A DNA stretch of 64,000 nt from Paenibacillus stellifer (lineage in GTDB: Bacteria > Bacillota > Bacilli > Paenibacillales > Paenibacillaceae), in assembly GCF_000758685.1 (NCBI RefSeq), contig NZ_CP009286.1, positions 340,501 to 404,500 of the forward strand. The letters are read 5' to 3'. Position 1 is the first letter of the stretch; each line of letters begins with the position of its first letter. The position numbers and the translations under genes were made by a program. Under the pieces are notes generated by a model that had not been told where the DNA came from, ran no database searches, and was given only the letters and a program-made list of their open reading frames with translations. Below are positions 53,041-62,739 of the stretch, piece after piece.

Positions 53041-54285
53041 ATGAAATCCAGAAATTTGGCTACGATATCGCTAGCGGTCATGGCGCTCGGGTTCCTGATC
53101 ACGCTGCTTCTCCCCGACAATACGGCGGTGGAGCTGCTGCGCGGCGGCTTCGAGGCAGGGCTTGTCGGCGGCATCGCCGACTGGTTCGCGGTGACGGCGC
53201 TGTTCCGCCATCCGCTCGGACTGAAGATTCCGCATACATCACTGTTGCTGAAGAACCGGGACAAAATCGTCCAGTCGCTGATCTCCGCCATGGAGAACGA
53301 GCTGCTGAATAAAGAGAGCATCGAGAACAAGCTGCGCGGCATCCGGTTCCTGTCGCTGGCCTCCGCGATGCTGACGCGGTTTCTCGGCCGGAAGAAGGCA
53401 AGAATGGAGATTCTGGACCGGGCGGCCGAGCTGGCCGGCCGGATTCCCGTGGAGAAGGCACTGCCGTTCCTTCAGTCGGCGCTGGCCGACTATGTGCGCA
53501 GAGCCGATCTCAAGGATATCGCCGACAAGGGCGTGATGCGGCTGCTGCAGGACGGCAAGGACATGGAGGCGCTGGATTACGGGCTTGCGCAGGCCGATGC
53601 GTGGATCGCAAAGCCCGAGACACAGACGATGCTGGGAAGCCTTGCGGCCTCCAAGCTGTCCGAGGTGAAGCTCGGCGGGTTTAAGGGTATGGCCTTCCAG
53701 GCTTTCGTCGGCTTCGTCGACGAGGATATGCTCGGCGATCTGCTGCAGAACATGCTGCGTTCCGCCATCCGCGACATGCAGGCCGAGGACAGCGTCTATC
53801 GGGAAGGAATTGTCCGCGAGATCCGGGTAGCGCTGTTCCAGTTCGTGAACGACGAAGAGAAGATGAAGTCGCTGAGCGATTGGGCTGTCCGTGCTCTTCA
53901 GGCGGAGGAGACGGGCGCGTTCCTGCTCGCCCGGATGGAGGAAATCCGCGCCGTGGGCATCCGGCTGCTGGAGGAAGACCGGGCAGCCGGCGGGCGGAAG
54001 CTGTTCGCCGCCTATGCCACGCTGCTCCGGCGGGCAGCCGAGGAGCGGGAGTGGATCGAGGAATACGAAGGAAGAATCCGCTCCTCGCTGATCGGCTTCG
54101 TGGGCGCAAACCATTACCGCCTGGGAGTGCTGGTTAAGGAGAATCTCGACAAGATGGACGATGCGAGCCTTGTCGCCATGCTGGAGGAGAAAATCGGAAA
54201 GGACTTGCAGTGGATTCGCGTCAACGGCGCGGTATGCGGCTTTATCGTGGGACTGGTGCTCACCGTTATCGGGCTGCTGTTCTAG
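53041..54285 (+). CDS. DUF445 family membrane protein
   Basis: A 414-residue protein with a transmembrane segment at each end (about 7-28 and 393-412) and a long helical soluble region between them. The N-terminal signature GGFEAGLVGGIADWFAVTAL and FRHPLGLKIPHT is diagnostic of DUF445 (YheB/YjiN). Family members are membrane-anchored helical proteins of unknown function; a role at the sporulating cell surface has been suggested for some. The gene is monocistronic, with a strong terminator. Confidence 0.88.
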   Translation: MKSRNLATISLAVMALGFLITLLLPDNTAVELLRGGFEAGLVGGIADWFAVTALFRHPLGLKIPHTSLLLKNRDKIVQSLISAMENELLNKESIENKLRGIRFLSLASAMLTRFLGRKKARMEILDRAAELAGRIPVEKALPFLQSALADYVRRADLKDIADKGVMRLLQDGKDMEALDYGLAQADAWIAKPETQTMLGSLAASKLSEVKLGGFKGMAFQAFVGFVDEDMLGDLLQNMLRSAIRDMQAEDSVYREGIVREIRVALFQFVNDEEKMKSLSDWAVRALQAEETGAFLLARMEEIRAVGIRLLEEDRAAGGRKLFAAYATLLRRAAEEREWIEEYEGRIRSSLIGFVGANHYRLGVLVKENLDKMDDASLVAMLEEKIGKDLQWIRVNGAVCGFIVGLVLTVIGLLF

Positions 54286-54292
54286 GCATAGA

Positions 54293-54350
54293 ATAGGGAG
54301 GCTCCTCCGAAGCTTGCAATAGCTTTCGGGGGAGCCTCCCTATTTATTAT
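54293..54350 (+). terminator. Strong terminator of the DUF445 gene
   Basis: A stem of about 22 bp (54293-54314 with 54321-54343, one bulge) with a six-base loop, followed by TTTATTAT. Confidence 0.9.
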
Positions 54351-54510
54351 CTATATGTTTTTATCGGCAAACGTCTGTTGTCCGAAGGAGGTCCGGTAAG
54401 GTGCTCATCCTTGGGAGAGAACAGGCGCTTGCCCTGCTGCCGACATCGCCAACGCCCATGCAGAATTGGGGTCTGGTAAGGTTCCGCCCGGGCACTTCGC
54501 CACCTGATGA

Positions 54511-54837
54511 TTACAGTTCTTTTTTGCCCGTGCTGATTGTATACGCTTCCAGAACCGGCAGAACAAATATTTTGCCGTCGCCGAAGGAGCCGTTATCGCC
54601 TGTTCTTGCCGTCCGCTTCACGATATCGACAACCTCTTCCTTGTCATCCTCATGAATGACCATCATCAGCATCTTCTTGGAGATCTGGTTGTAATGGTTC
54701 GTGCCCACCTGGATGCCTTTCTGCTTGCCGCGCCCCAATATATCCATTTTACTGATGGATGGGAATCCTGCGAGCAGCAGTTCCTCCATCACTTCATCCG
54801 CTTTCTCCGGTCTTACGATAATTTCGAGCATTAACAT
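54511..54837 (-). CDS. PII-family signal protein, NifI1-like
   Basis: A 108-residue PII protein. The fold hallmarks are ISKMDILGRGKQKG at the base of the T loop and TGDNGSFGDGKIFVLPV at the C-terminal nucleotide-binding loop. The T loop reads GTNHYNQISKKML, short and without the uridylylated Tyr context of GlnB; this pattern resembles NifI1 of nitrogenase regulation rather than GlnB/GlnK. No nif, amtB or glnA gene is in the window. AAAGGGTGG precedes the ATG. It probably senses 2-oxoglutarate and ADP/ATP; the target is unknown. Confidence 0.85.
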   Translation of the reverse strand: MLMLEIIVRPEKADEVMEELLLAGFPSISKMDILGRGKQKGIQVGTNHYNQISKKMLMMVIHEDDKEEVVDIVKRTARTGDNGSFGDGKIFVLPVLEAYTISTGKKEL

Positions 54838-54967
54838 AACAATCCACCCTTTCTGGATCTGAAGAATATGCAGGGTGTTGCCGACTTAGGCGCTGTATGG
54901 TTATTCGGAATGGCAACGCTTACAAATCGATTATACAACGTATAAGACTAGATATAAGCGAATAAAG

Positions 54968-56173
54968 TCACAGCATTTCTGGAAGCGTATGGCTGCCCTG
55001 AAGAGAACGGGTGGGCAGGCTGTCCCGGCTTCCGGATGGGGCGTCGTACTCCCTGCGCGCAGGGGAATGCTCCCGGGCGCGGCAGAGCCCGGCAAAGAGC
55101 AGCTCCAGCCTGGATGCCGTGCGCTCCCAGTCGAACGCCTTAAGGGCGGTGCGCCGGCCTTCAAGTCCCATTGCGGCGGCGGTCTTCGGAGCGCGCGCAA
55201 GGCTCTCGATCGCCCGGGCGAAGGCGGAGGCTTCGCGGTAGCGGTCAACGAGCAGGCCGGTCCGGCCGTGCTCGATGACTTCCCCGATGCCCCCGATCCG
55301 GGAAGCGATGACCGGAAGGGCGGCCGCCATCGCCTCTACATTGACAAGGCCGAACGACTCATGCCGCTGCGAGGGGCAGACGAAGCAGTCGGCGGCCTGA
55401 TAGAGCCGGTGAATGTCGCTGTGGGGAATGCCGCCGGCAAAAATCACGGGGAGGCGCAGCCGCTTCGCCAGCCGTTTCAGTCTGCGCTCGTAGGATGGGT
55501 TCCCCGATCCGGCAATGATCAGCTGGACAGGCCGGCGTCTGTTCAGGAGCGCCGCCGCCCGGATCAGGACATCCGCCCCCTTGCGGGGAATCAGCCTGCC
55601 CGTGAAGAGAACCGTGAAGCGGCGGGGCAGCTGCAGTTCCCGGCGCGTCTGCTGGCGCTGCTGCGCGGAGAGCGGCGAGAAGCGGGAGAGATCGGCCCCC
55701 AGGGGCACGACACGAAGCGGCGGGAGCAAGCTAGGGAAGCGGCGCAGCAGGCGGTCCGCCAGTGATCGGCTGTTGACGGCGATCAGATCGGCGAAGCTGA
55801 GGCTTCTTCGTACCTTCGCTTCTTGCGGAACGAACGTCAGCGAGTGCAGAAAGAGGACGACCGGTGTGCGGGGCAGGGCCTCTTTGACGGCGGCCGCGAC
55901 ATGCGGCCGGTTGTCGACCTGAACAATTCCGAAATTCCCGCTCCGAATGATGTTCAGCGCCTCGGCGAGATAGAGGCCGGGCATATCGGCGGGCAAGCGG
56001 AGCAGCCTTACGCCCTCCCGCTTCTCCTGGTGGGAGAGCCCCGGGAAGCGGCGGCTGATAACGGTGACGTCATGACGGACCGCAAGCCGTCTGGCCGTCT
56101 CCCAAATGCAAATTTCCACAGACCCGCTGCCCGGAAGCGGAAAGCGGCCCGGCGCGATCATGCAAATCTTCAC
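54968..56173 (-). CDS. Glycosyltransferase family 4 protein
   Basis: A 401-residue GT-B enzyme. The N-terminal acceptor domain starts KICMIAPGRFPLPGSGSVE, with the family glycine-rich loop; the donor domain contains FTGRLIPRKGADVLI, AGSGNPSYE and the nucleotide-sugar-binding ESFGLVNVEAMAAALPVIAS. GTG 56173 follows GGAGGGGGAGCT; the longer reading to 56332 would start inside the divergent promoter region. The C-terminal tail (about 370-401) is Arg/Ser-rich. It probably builds a surface or spore-associated glycan; the YheC/YheD gene is divergent. Confidence 0.9.
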   Translation of the reverse strand: MKICMIAPGRFPLPGSGSVEICIWETARRLAVRHDVTVISRRFPGLSHQEKREGVRLLRLPADMPGLYLAEALNIIRSGNFGIVQVDNRPHVAAAVKEALPRTPVVLFLHSLTFVPQEAKVRRSLSFADLIAVNSRSLADRLLRRFPSLLPPLRVVPLGADLSRFSPLSAQQRQQTRRELQLPRRFTVLFTGRLIPRKGADVLIRAAALLNRRRPVQLIIAGSGNPSYERRLKRLAKRLRLPVIFAGGIPHSDIHRLYQAADCFVCPSQRHESFGLVNVEAMAAALPVIASRIGGIGEVIEHGRTGLLVDRYREASAFARAIESLARAPKTAAAMGLEGRRTALKAFDWERTASRLELLFAGLCRAREHSPARREYDAPSGSRDSLPTRSLQGSHTLPEML

Positions 56174-56352
56174 AGCTCCCCCTCCATTCCGCTTCGGATG
56201 CCAGTTCTTCTGCATGATATGCCGCCGGTTCGGCAAAGGATACCCAACTTTCGGGCGCCTGAGGCGTCTACCCAATGCCAAAGCGGACTCTGCCGCATAG
56301 CTTACCTTGGAGAATAATTTTGGCAGGAGCACAAGGAGTGTGGCAGAGGGGA

Positions 56353-57150
56353 ATGAAAGTGAAATCTACATTAACGAGCAAATGGATTAAGACGAAGGTC
56401 CTGCTTCGCAGCCCGGAGATTGCGGTGCTGATTCCAGAGACGGTCAAGCTTAACCGGGACAGCGCCAAGCGGATGCTGGACAAATACGGCATGGTATATG
56501 TGAAGCCCGAGGTCGGAACCTATGGCAACGGCGTCATGCGGGTGGAGCGGCGGGCTGATTCCTCGGGAGTCACGTACCGCTATCAGCAAGGAACCAAAGC
56601 CCGGACCTTCAGCACCTTCGAAGCTTTTTACCAGTCGCTCAACACGGCGACCCGGGGCCGGCGTTATTTGATCCAGAGAGGGATCAATCTGCTCAAGGTA
56701 GGCGGCCGCCGGTTCGACATTCGCGTTATGGTCCAGCTCAGCCCCAAGGGCAAATGGGAGACGACAGGGCTGATCGGAAGGGTGGCGGCCAAAGGGAAGA
56801 TCGTGACCAACTATCATGCCGGAGGCAAGCCGACAGCGGTCGAGAAGCTTCTCTCCCCGCATATGAGCGCCGCCCAGCAGGAGATCGTAATGAAGCGGCT
56901 GAAACGGCTCGGAGGGGACATCGGCCGCTTCCTTCAGCGGCATTATCCGGGCTTTAAGCAGCTTGGCGTCGATATCGGGCTTGATCATATGCTGACTCCC
57001 TGGATCATCGAGGTCAACACCAATCCGGACCCGTATATCTTTAACCAGCTTTCCAACAAATCAATGTACAGGAAAGTAATGGCTTACCGGCGGGCGCAGA
57101 AAGGAACTTCATCTCGTTCCCGAACCCTTGGAGTGAAACGCAGAAAGTGA
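56353..57150 (+). CDS. YheC/YheD-family ATP-grasp protein (spore-coat associated)
   Basis: A 265-residue ATP-grasp protein. Nucleotide-binding phrases are VKPEVGTYGNGVMRV, DIRVMVQLSPKG and the Mg-binding WIIEVNTNPDP. In Bacillus, YheC and YheD are endospore coat-associated proteins; the reaction is unknown but the fold suggests carboxylate-amine ligation. ATG 56353 has GAGGGG very close; an in-frame TTG 56320, six bases after GGAGA, is a credible alternative start. Its C-terminus is strongly basic. Confidence 0.88.
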   Translation: MKVKSTLTSKWIKTKVLLRSPEIAVLIPETVKLNRDSAKRMLDKYGMVYVKPEVGTYGNGVMRVERRADSSGVTYRYQQGTKARTFSTFEAFYQSLNTATRGRRYLIQRGINLLKVGGRRFDIRVMVQLSPKGKWETTGLIGRVAAKGKIVTNYHAGGKPTAVEKLLSPHMSAAQQEIVMKRLKRLGGDIGRFLQRHYPGFKQLGVDIGLDHMLTPWIIEVNTNPDPYIFNQLSNKSMYRKVMAYRRAQKGTSSRSRTLGVKRRK

Positions 57151-57177
57151 TAAAAATCATGAATAACTTGATTTTTA
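57151..57177 (+). terminator. AT-rich hairpin after the YheC/YheD gene
   Basis: TAAAAATCA (57151-57159) pairs with TGATTTTTA (57169-57177) and includes the stop codon. A weak terminator at most. The rest of the 220-base gap to the next gene shows nothing clear. Confidence 0.45.
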
Positions 57178-57379
57178 TGTTTAGACCTGCACAATAAAGG
57201 GTAAATACAAAAAAATTGCGCGAATACCGGAAATACTGCGGCGGAGGATTGGCTGTGCCAAATCCATACGCCGTTTGGCTTGTGACTCATGAAGCTGTGT
57301 GTGATAGCTCGCAGTATTCATCCAAGGCCGGTGCGCAGATTGCCTCTGCAGTTGATTTCCTGAAGAAAGGGTGGGGAGT

Positions 57380-58315
57380 TTGAGCGATTCTATGACGCTG
57401 TCGGTAGCTATTTGTACCCGAAACCGGCATGAGGACCTGCGCATATGTCTGAGTTCAATTTTTAGGCAGCGGGATATGGAAGGTTCGCCGGTCGAAATTA
57501 TGATTGTCGACGACGGCGATACCGAAGAGTCCTGGCTGGACGAGATCAGGCGGGAACTTCCCTCCGGTATGGAGCTGGTCTACTATCGGAAAAAGCGGGA
57601 TGAGGCGGGGTTGCTGAGATCCCGGATTTTTGCAGTGAAGAACGCCCGTTATGAAACACTTCTGTTCCTGGATGATGATGTCGAGCTGGATGAAGGTTAC
57701 CTGGCCGGTCTTTTGAGGACCTTTCAGCAGTATCCGGATGTCGTCGCCGTTGGCGGAGTCGACCAGAAGTTCTCTTGTTCCCTGAAAGGGAGACTGCTGA
57801 TGCTGGCCAGCGGCCGAAGCCGTCTGGCGCCCGGCAAACTGTCGTACAGCGGATTTGCCTCCGCGATGAATCTGTGGAATCGGCAGAAGAAGGTGTTCCG
57901 GACGGAATTTCTTCACGGCTGCAACATGTGCTTCAAGAAGGCGTCGCTTCGCGACGTGCAGCTGGTGGATTGGCTGAACGGTTACAGCCTGGGCGAGGAT
58001 TTGTACCTGTCGTATTTGGCGGGGCTCCACGGTCCGATGATCGTGAATCCGGAGCTGAAGCTGCTGCATCACGGCTCGCCGGCTTCCCGCGACAAGGAAG
58101 AGATCGTAGCCTATACCAAGGTTATCAATCATTATGAGCTGTTGAAGCTGCGTACTCGCGTCACTCCTTTCCGTTACGCCATGCTGCTGTGGACGATCGG
58201 ATTTCTGTATATGGAGACTGTCCTGCAGCGCCGAAAAGAAGCAAGCAGCGGTTACCGGAGAGGCATACGGGACCTTAAGGGTGTTCAGGCCCGGAGAGGC
58301 TCGCTTGGCGTCTGA
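57380..58315 (+). CDS. Glycosyltransferase family 2 protein
   Basis: A 311-residue GT-A enzyme. The N-terminal strand SVAICTRNRHEDL, MIVDDGDT and the DDDVELDE metal motif (D-x-D) are typical; a second acidic segment, YSLGEDLYLSY, provides the catalytic-base region (ED). The C-terminal region has one hydrophobic helix (about 270-290). TTG 57380 is preferred because an AAAGGGTGG-type site lies about six bases upstream; GTG 57371 and ATG 57392 are alternatives. It probably adds sugars to a polysaccharide; the acceptor is unknown. Confidence 0.85.
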   Translation: MSDSMTLSVAICTRNRHEDLRICLSSIFRQRDMEGSPVEIMIVDDGDTEESWLDEIRRELPSGMELVYYRKKRDEAGLLRSRIFAVKNARYETLLFLDDDVELDEGYLAGLLRTFQQYPDVVAVGGVDQKFSCSLKGRLLMLASGRSRLAPGKLSYSGFASAMNLWNRQKKVFRTEFLHGCNMCFKKASLRDVQLVDWLNGYSLGEDLYLSYLAGLHGPMIVNPELKLLHHGSPASRDKEEIVAYTKVINHYELLKLRTRVTPFRYAMLLWTIGFLYMETVLQRRKEASSGYRRGIRDLKGVQARRGSLGV

Positions 58316-58342
58316 ATATGAAATCATCATACCGAAGCTCGT

Positions 58343-58386
58343 GAAGCACCCGAAGTCCTGGCAGCAGCCCGGACTTCGGGTGCTTC
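58343..58386 (+). terminator. Perfect 16-bp hairpin after the GT2 gene
   Basis: GAAGCACCCGAAGTCC (58343-58358) and its exact inverse (58371-58386) with a 12-base loop. No T tract, so termination may be inefficient. Confidence 0.6.
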
Positions 58387-58531
58387 CGCTGTCAACGGCT
58401 GCCGGGCTCTCCGCTCCTTTCTCCGGCGCCTGCGCGCGGGCTGAATCGCCTCCCGATCTGCTTCAGCCTGAACAGTCTTACTCTGGATAATGACCGAATC
58501 ACGGGTTGCAAGAGAAAGGAGTCCTGATGGA

Positions 58532-61500
58532 ATGGACCACCACTTGGCGGATAATGATTCGATATATGACCGGATCTTGATGAAAGCCCCAATCGGGATA
58601 GCACTCTTCAGAGAAGAGGGAGAGCCGCGGCTGAAGGCGAACGAAGCGTTCTGCACCCTTCTGGAATGCCCGGAAGCTCTGGTTGAGAGCCGCTTCCCCG
58701 GGCTTCCCCGGTATGCGGAGATCCGGGCGTGTCTCCCTTCTCCGGACAGTGTACACGAAAGAGATCTTCAGCTGCTTCTGGGCGGAGGGCGCACCCGTCG
58801 GCTGTCCCTCCGGTATATGTGGGCCGAGCCGGGCAATTCCCGGGCCGGGATTTTGCTGTATGCCGAGGATATCGGCGGCCGGCTGGCGGACAAGCAGGCG
58901 ATGGTCGACAGCCAGGACCTGTACCATCTCATTACCAAGAGTCCGATGAACATTTTCTCTATCAGCATGCCCGACGGTACGCTGACCTTCGTGTCGCCCT
59001 CGTGCAAGCCGCTGCTGGGCTTTGAGCCTGAGGAGCTGATCGGCACGAATCGGCTCGGTTACTATTTTCCCGAAGAAGGGGAAGAGCTGAATGCGCTGCC
59101 CTTGGAAGAGTTGGGCCGAAGCACACGCATCCGGCGGGTGCGCCATAAGGACGGCCAATTTGTCTGGTTCGAGATCTCCTTCCAGAATATCGCCGGCCCG
59201 GATGGCAGTCTGTCCCGGATACTGTGCATTGCGAGCAGCGTGAATGAACGCATGGAGAGCGAATTCGCGCTTGCGGTCGCACAGAAGGTGGCCAAGGTCG
59301 GCTCCTGGATGTGGGATATGAACAAGCGGAAGCTGCAGTTCTCAGAGGCGGCTCGCCGCCTAAGCGATTACTCTCTGCCCGAGGGCGAGATTGCTTATGA
59401 CCAGTTCAGACTGCATGTCGATGCACAGGATCTTCCCGAGCTGGATCAAAAGGCCGGTGAAGCTTTCGGACAAGGTATTGCGGGGGAGGTCTCATTCCGC
59501 CTGCTGCTGTCGGATGGCCGGATGATCGATGTGCACTCCCAGTGGGAACCCGTTCCCGGCCCCGGCGGGCAGCCCGGCCGGCTCGTAGGCATGATGCAGG
59601 ATATTTCCGAGCGGATGGAGATCGAGCGCCAGCTTAGGCAGAGTGAGCGGAACAACCGGCTGACTCTGGAGAATTCCCTGGATTTGATTACCCGCATCGA
59701 CCCGTCGGGAAACACCATCCTGTACTGTTCACCGGCCAGCCGGACGCTGCTTGGCTACGAGCCTGAGGAAATAGTGGGGATGAACGCCTATGCCTATCTT
59801 CATCCCGACGATCTGCTGCGGGTGAAGCAGGCCGAGGAGCAGACCCCGCATTCCGGCGTCAACCCTCCCATCACGTACCGGTACCGCCGCAAGGACGGGG
59901 AGTATGTCTGGTTTGAGACGAACAGCCGCTACATCCTCGGAGAGGACGGAACCAAGGAGCTTCTCGCCATCTGCCGGGACATCACCGAGCGTAAGCAATT
60001 CGAATCGATGCTCCAGGAGAGCGAGCAGCGTTACAAATCCCTGTTCGAATATAATCCTTCCGCCGTGTACTCGATGAATCTGGAAGGCGACTATTTGACG
60101 GCCAACGTCAATCTGGAGGCTCTGACCGGCTATGCGCTTGATGAGCTGATCGGCATGTACTTCGGTCCCATTGTCGCGGAAAAAGATATCGAAAAGACGC
60201 TTTACCACTTCAATCTTGCGGCGCAGGGCTATCCTCAAAACTACGACCTGACCATCATTCATAAAGACGGTCATGAAATCGAAATCAACACCACGAATAT
60301 TCCGATGATCGTGGGCGGCCTGGTCGTAGGCGTCTACGGCATTTCGCGTGATATTACGGAACGCACCCGCTATGTGGAGCAGATCGAGAAGCTGGGCAAT
60401 GAATACACGCTTATTCTGAATGCGGTCTCCGAAGGCATTTTCGGCCTCGACCGCGAAGGCAGGGTGACGTTCATCAATCCGGCCGGGGCGTATATGCTCG
60501 ATTTCGAGTATGACGATATTCTCGGGCGCTCTTACCGGGATATCATTCACCAGACTGCGCTGGACGGCACCCCTTATTTGCCGGAGGAGGCTCCGCTGCT
60601 TAAGGCGATCGGAAGCGGTGTCTCCCATCAGGGCAAGGAGGCCGTGCTGTGGCGAAGAGACGGCACAAGCTTTCTGGCATCTTACCAGCTGACGCCGCTG
60701 CTTGACAAAGGCGACTATGTAGGCGCGGTCATTGTCTTCCGCGACATTACGGACGAGCGGGAAATTCTCCAGGCGAAGGAATCAGCGGAGAAGGCGGACC
60801 AGGCCAAGTCGGAGTTCCTGGCAATCATGAGCCATGAGCTGCGCACGCCGATGAACGGCATCATGGGCATGACCGAGCTGCTGTCGCAGACGGGACTGAA
60901 CGAGGAGCAGCGCGCCTATGTGGAGATTATTGGCGACAGCAGCGACTCGCTGCTGAATATCCTGAATGAAGTGCTGGACTTCAGCAAGATTGAAGCGGGC
61001 AAAATGGCGATCACCCGTGAGCCCTATGCTCCGGGAGAGGTGCTGGAGAGCGTGATCGAGCTCTTCCGGGCCAAAGCCCGGGAGAAGAATCTGGACCTCT
61101 CCGGAAGCATGGGGCCGGAAGTTCCCGAGGTAATCGTGGGAGATGCCGCCCGGGTGCGGCAAATTCTGGTGAACCTGATCAGCAATGCGGTGAAGTTCAC
61201 AGAATCCGGGTCAATCAAGATTGAAGTCGGCGCGGAATATGGAGGCTCGCCGGGCCAATATGCGCTGACTGTGTATGTCCGGGACACCGGGATCGGGATC
61301 GCGCCGGAGAAGCTGCCGCTCCTGTTCCAGTCATTTTCCCAGCTGCATCCGTCCATCAACCGCAAATATGGCGGAACCGGCCTCGGGCTTGCCATCTGCA
61401 AGAAACTGGTCGAGCTCATGGGAGGCATGATCGGCGTGGAGAGCGCTCCGGAACAGGGCTCGGACTTCTACTTCACCCTGCCGGCCGATACGCTGGAGCG

Positions 61501-61972
61501 GGAGGAAGACGGAGAGCAGGCGGTGAACGGGGATAAAGCAGCCTCCGCAGACCGGGACGAGTCCTCCGGGCAGCCGCCCGCCGGACCGAAGTTCGGCCCG
61601 CTCCGCATCCTGATCGCGGAGGATCAGCCCGTCAACCGGAAGCTGCTAAGCACCATTCTGCAGAAGCGAGGGTACGAGGCCGACCTCACGGAGAACGGCG
61701 AGGAGGCCATCCGCGCCGCCATGGAAGGCCACTATGACGTGATCTTCATGGATGTCCAGATGCCGGTCATGAGCGGATTGACGGCGGCTGCCCGCCTTCG
61801 GGGCATGCTGCCTGCGGACCGGCTGCCCTACATTGTGGCGGTCACGGCCTATGCCGGCAAGGAGGACCGGGAGCGCTGCATGGCTGTCGGCATGCGGGAT
61901 TTCATCAGCAAGCCTTTTCTCTCCTCCGAGATTGAAAGGGTGCTCCGCGCCCGAATGGAAGCGATGCCCTGA
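58532..61972 (+). CDS. Multi-PAS hybrid sensor histidine kinase with receiver domain
   Basis: A 1146-residue cytoplasmic hybrid kinase without transmembrane segments. It has a chain of about five PAS modules (for example [19 protein letters not shown] and [20 protein letters not shown]), a HisKA domain with His768 in [10 protein letters not shown], an ATPase domain ([14 protein letters not shown]) and a C-terminal receiver with phospho-acceptor Asp1074 in [11 protein letters not shown]. No Hpt domain follows, so phosphate would pass to an external Hpt. ATG 58532 follows AAAGGAG by ten bases; ATG 58490 is in frame but without a site. Its stop overlaps the protease start (TGATG). Confidence 0.93.
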   Translation: MDHHLADNDSIYDRILMKAPIGIALFREEGEPRLKANEAFCTLLECPEALVESRFPGLPRYAEIRACLPSPDSVHERDLQLLLGGGRTRRLSLRYMWAEPGNSRAGILLYAEDIGGRLADKQAMVDSQDLYHLITKSPMNIFSISMPDGTLTFVSPSCKPLLGFEPEELIGTNRLGYYFPEEGEELNALPLEELGRSTRIRRVRHKDGQFVWFEISFQNIAGPDGSLSRILCIASSVNERMESEFALAVAQKVAKVGSWMWDMNKRKLQFSEAARRLSDYSLPEGEIAYDQFRLHVDAQDLPELDQKAGEAFGQGIAGEVSFRLLLSDGRMIDVHSQWEPVPGPGGQPGRLVGMMQDISERMEIERQLRQSERNNRLTLENSLDLITRIDPSGNTILYCSPASRTLLGYEPEEIVGMNAYAYLHPDDLLRVKQAEEQTPHSGVNPPITYRYRRKDGEYVWFETNSRYILGEDGTKELLAICRDITERKQFESMLQESEQRYKSLFEYNPSAVYSMNLEGDYLTANVNLEALTGYALDELIGMYFGPIVAEKDIEKTLYHFNLAAQGYPQNYDLTIIHKDGHEIEINTTNIPMIVGGLVVGVYGISRDITERTRYVEQIEKLGNEYTLILNAVSEGIFGLDREGRVTFINPAGAYMLDFEYDDILGRSYRDIIHQTALDGTPYLPEEAPLLKAIGSGVSHQGKEAVLWRRDGTSFLASYQLTPLLDKGDYVGAVIVFRDITDEREILQAKESAEKADQAKSEFLAIMSHELRTPMNGIMGMTELLSQTGLNEEQRAYVEIIGDSSDSLLNILNEVLDFSKIEAGKMAITREPYAPGEVLESVIELFRAKAREKNLDLSGSMGPEVPEVIVGDAARVRQILVNLISNAVKFTESGSIKIEVGAEYGGSPGQYALTVYVRDTGIGIAPEKLPLLFQSFSQLHPSINRKYGGTGLGLAICKKLVELMGGMIGVESAPEQGSDFYFTLPADTLEREEDGEQAVNGDKAASADRDESSGQPPAGPKFGPLRILIAEDQPVNRKLLSTILQKRGYEADLTENGEEAIRAAMEGHYDVIFMDVQMPVMSGLTAAARLRGMLPADRLPYIVAVTAYAGKEDRERCMAVGMRDFISKPFLSSEIERVLRARMEAMP

Positions 61973-62562
61973 TGACGGACTTCCATGGCCGCAGACTGAA
62001 TGTAGAACCGTATACCCAGTGGGCTCCCGGCGTTCATTCATCTTCATCGGCATGCGGACCGGCGACGATGGCTGCGATCGCGGAGTACTGGGGGCGCCGT
62101 CTCGGGGTGTCCGGAAGAATCGGGCTGGAACGTTTTGGTTCCAAAGAGAATCAAATGAATCATTTATACCGAAGATATGGAGGACGGCCCTGGGGAATGA
62201 GCGCTGCTGCTTATACCAGGGGAATGAGAGCGTTTCTTCGAGACTCGCTCGGGCAATCCCGGGTTATCGGGACGAGGCGTTTTAACAATTTCGACCAATA
62301 TAAGGCTGAGATCGACGCGGAACGACCGGTCGCCGTCAAGTTCGATAAATGGTTGTCCTTTCGCTGGAGAGGGCGCTATGACTTCGACTACCACTGGACC
62401 GTCGGGATCGGGTACGAGTTGACGGAACAGGGGCCGCTGCTTCTAGTTCAGGATAACGGCTTAAGGCGCGGAGAAGGCGTCTTTATCCCGAGCCGGGAGC
62501 GAAGGATCAGCTATGCCGGGAACGCGGACGTGCTGTCCATGGTAGCTCTGCGGATCGAATAG
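61972..62562 (+). CDS. C39-like cysteine protease family protein
   Basis: A 196-residue papain-like protein. Cys28 in SSACGPATMAAI, His141 in DYHWTVGIGYE and Asp161 in LLVQDNG fit the Cys-His-Asp arrangement of peptidase C39-like proteins. There is no signal peptide and no ABC transporter domain. Translation is coupled to the hybrid kinase gene (TGATG overlap), which suggests a joint signalling role, but nothing shows its substrate. The CGPA motif is typical of the family, while the inserted arginine-rich centre (about 42-110) is not recognised. Confidence 0.7.
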   Translation: MTDFHGRRLNVEPYTQWAPGVHSSSSACGPATMAAIAEYWGRRLGVSGRIGLERFGSKENQMNHLYRRYGGRPWGMSAAAYTRGMRAFLRDSLGQSRVIGTRRFNNFDQYKAEIDAERPVAVKFDKWLSFRWRGRYDFDYHWTVGIGYELTEQGPLLLVQDNGLRRGEGVFIPSRERRISYAGNADVLSMVALRIE

Positions 62563-62615
62563 CAGTCAACGGATGATGGCTTGAAAATAGAATGACTTAT
62601 TTTGCAGAAAACGTA

Positions 62616-62657
62616 GGGGGAAGTTGGTTTGACAGCCAACTTCCCCCATTGTATAAT
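62616..62657 (+). promoter_or_regulatory. Consensus promoter inside a perfect palindrome (pullulanase)
   Basis: TTGACA (62629-62634), 17 bases, TATAAT (62652-62657): a full sigma-A consensus. The -35 sits in the loop of a perfect 12-bp inverted repeat, GGGGGAAGTTGG (62616-62627) with CCAACTTCCCCC (62636-62647), so a bound repressor would cover the -35 and spacer. Confidence 0.85.
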
Positions 62658-62672
62658 CCCGGGTGAAAGTTG

Positions 62673-62686
62673 TAGAAACGTTTGCA
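62673..62686 (+). promoter_or_regulatory. cre- or MalR-like site upstream of pulA
   Basis: TAGAAACGTTTGCA differs from the cre consensus TGNAANCGNWNNCW at position 2 only, and its AAACGTTTGC core also resembles MalR-type operators. It lies about ten bases after the expected transcription start. Confidence 0.45.
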
Positions 62687-62739
62687 CTGGGAGGGGCACG
62701 CCTCCTTAAGTGCTATGGGATAAAGGAGAGGTGTCTGGA

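Noticed and set aside
54401..54655. An 84-codon plus-strand frame near the PII gene
   Set aside because: It overlaps the PII gene on the opposite strand, has no motif and is not conserved in pattern.
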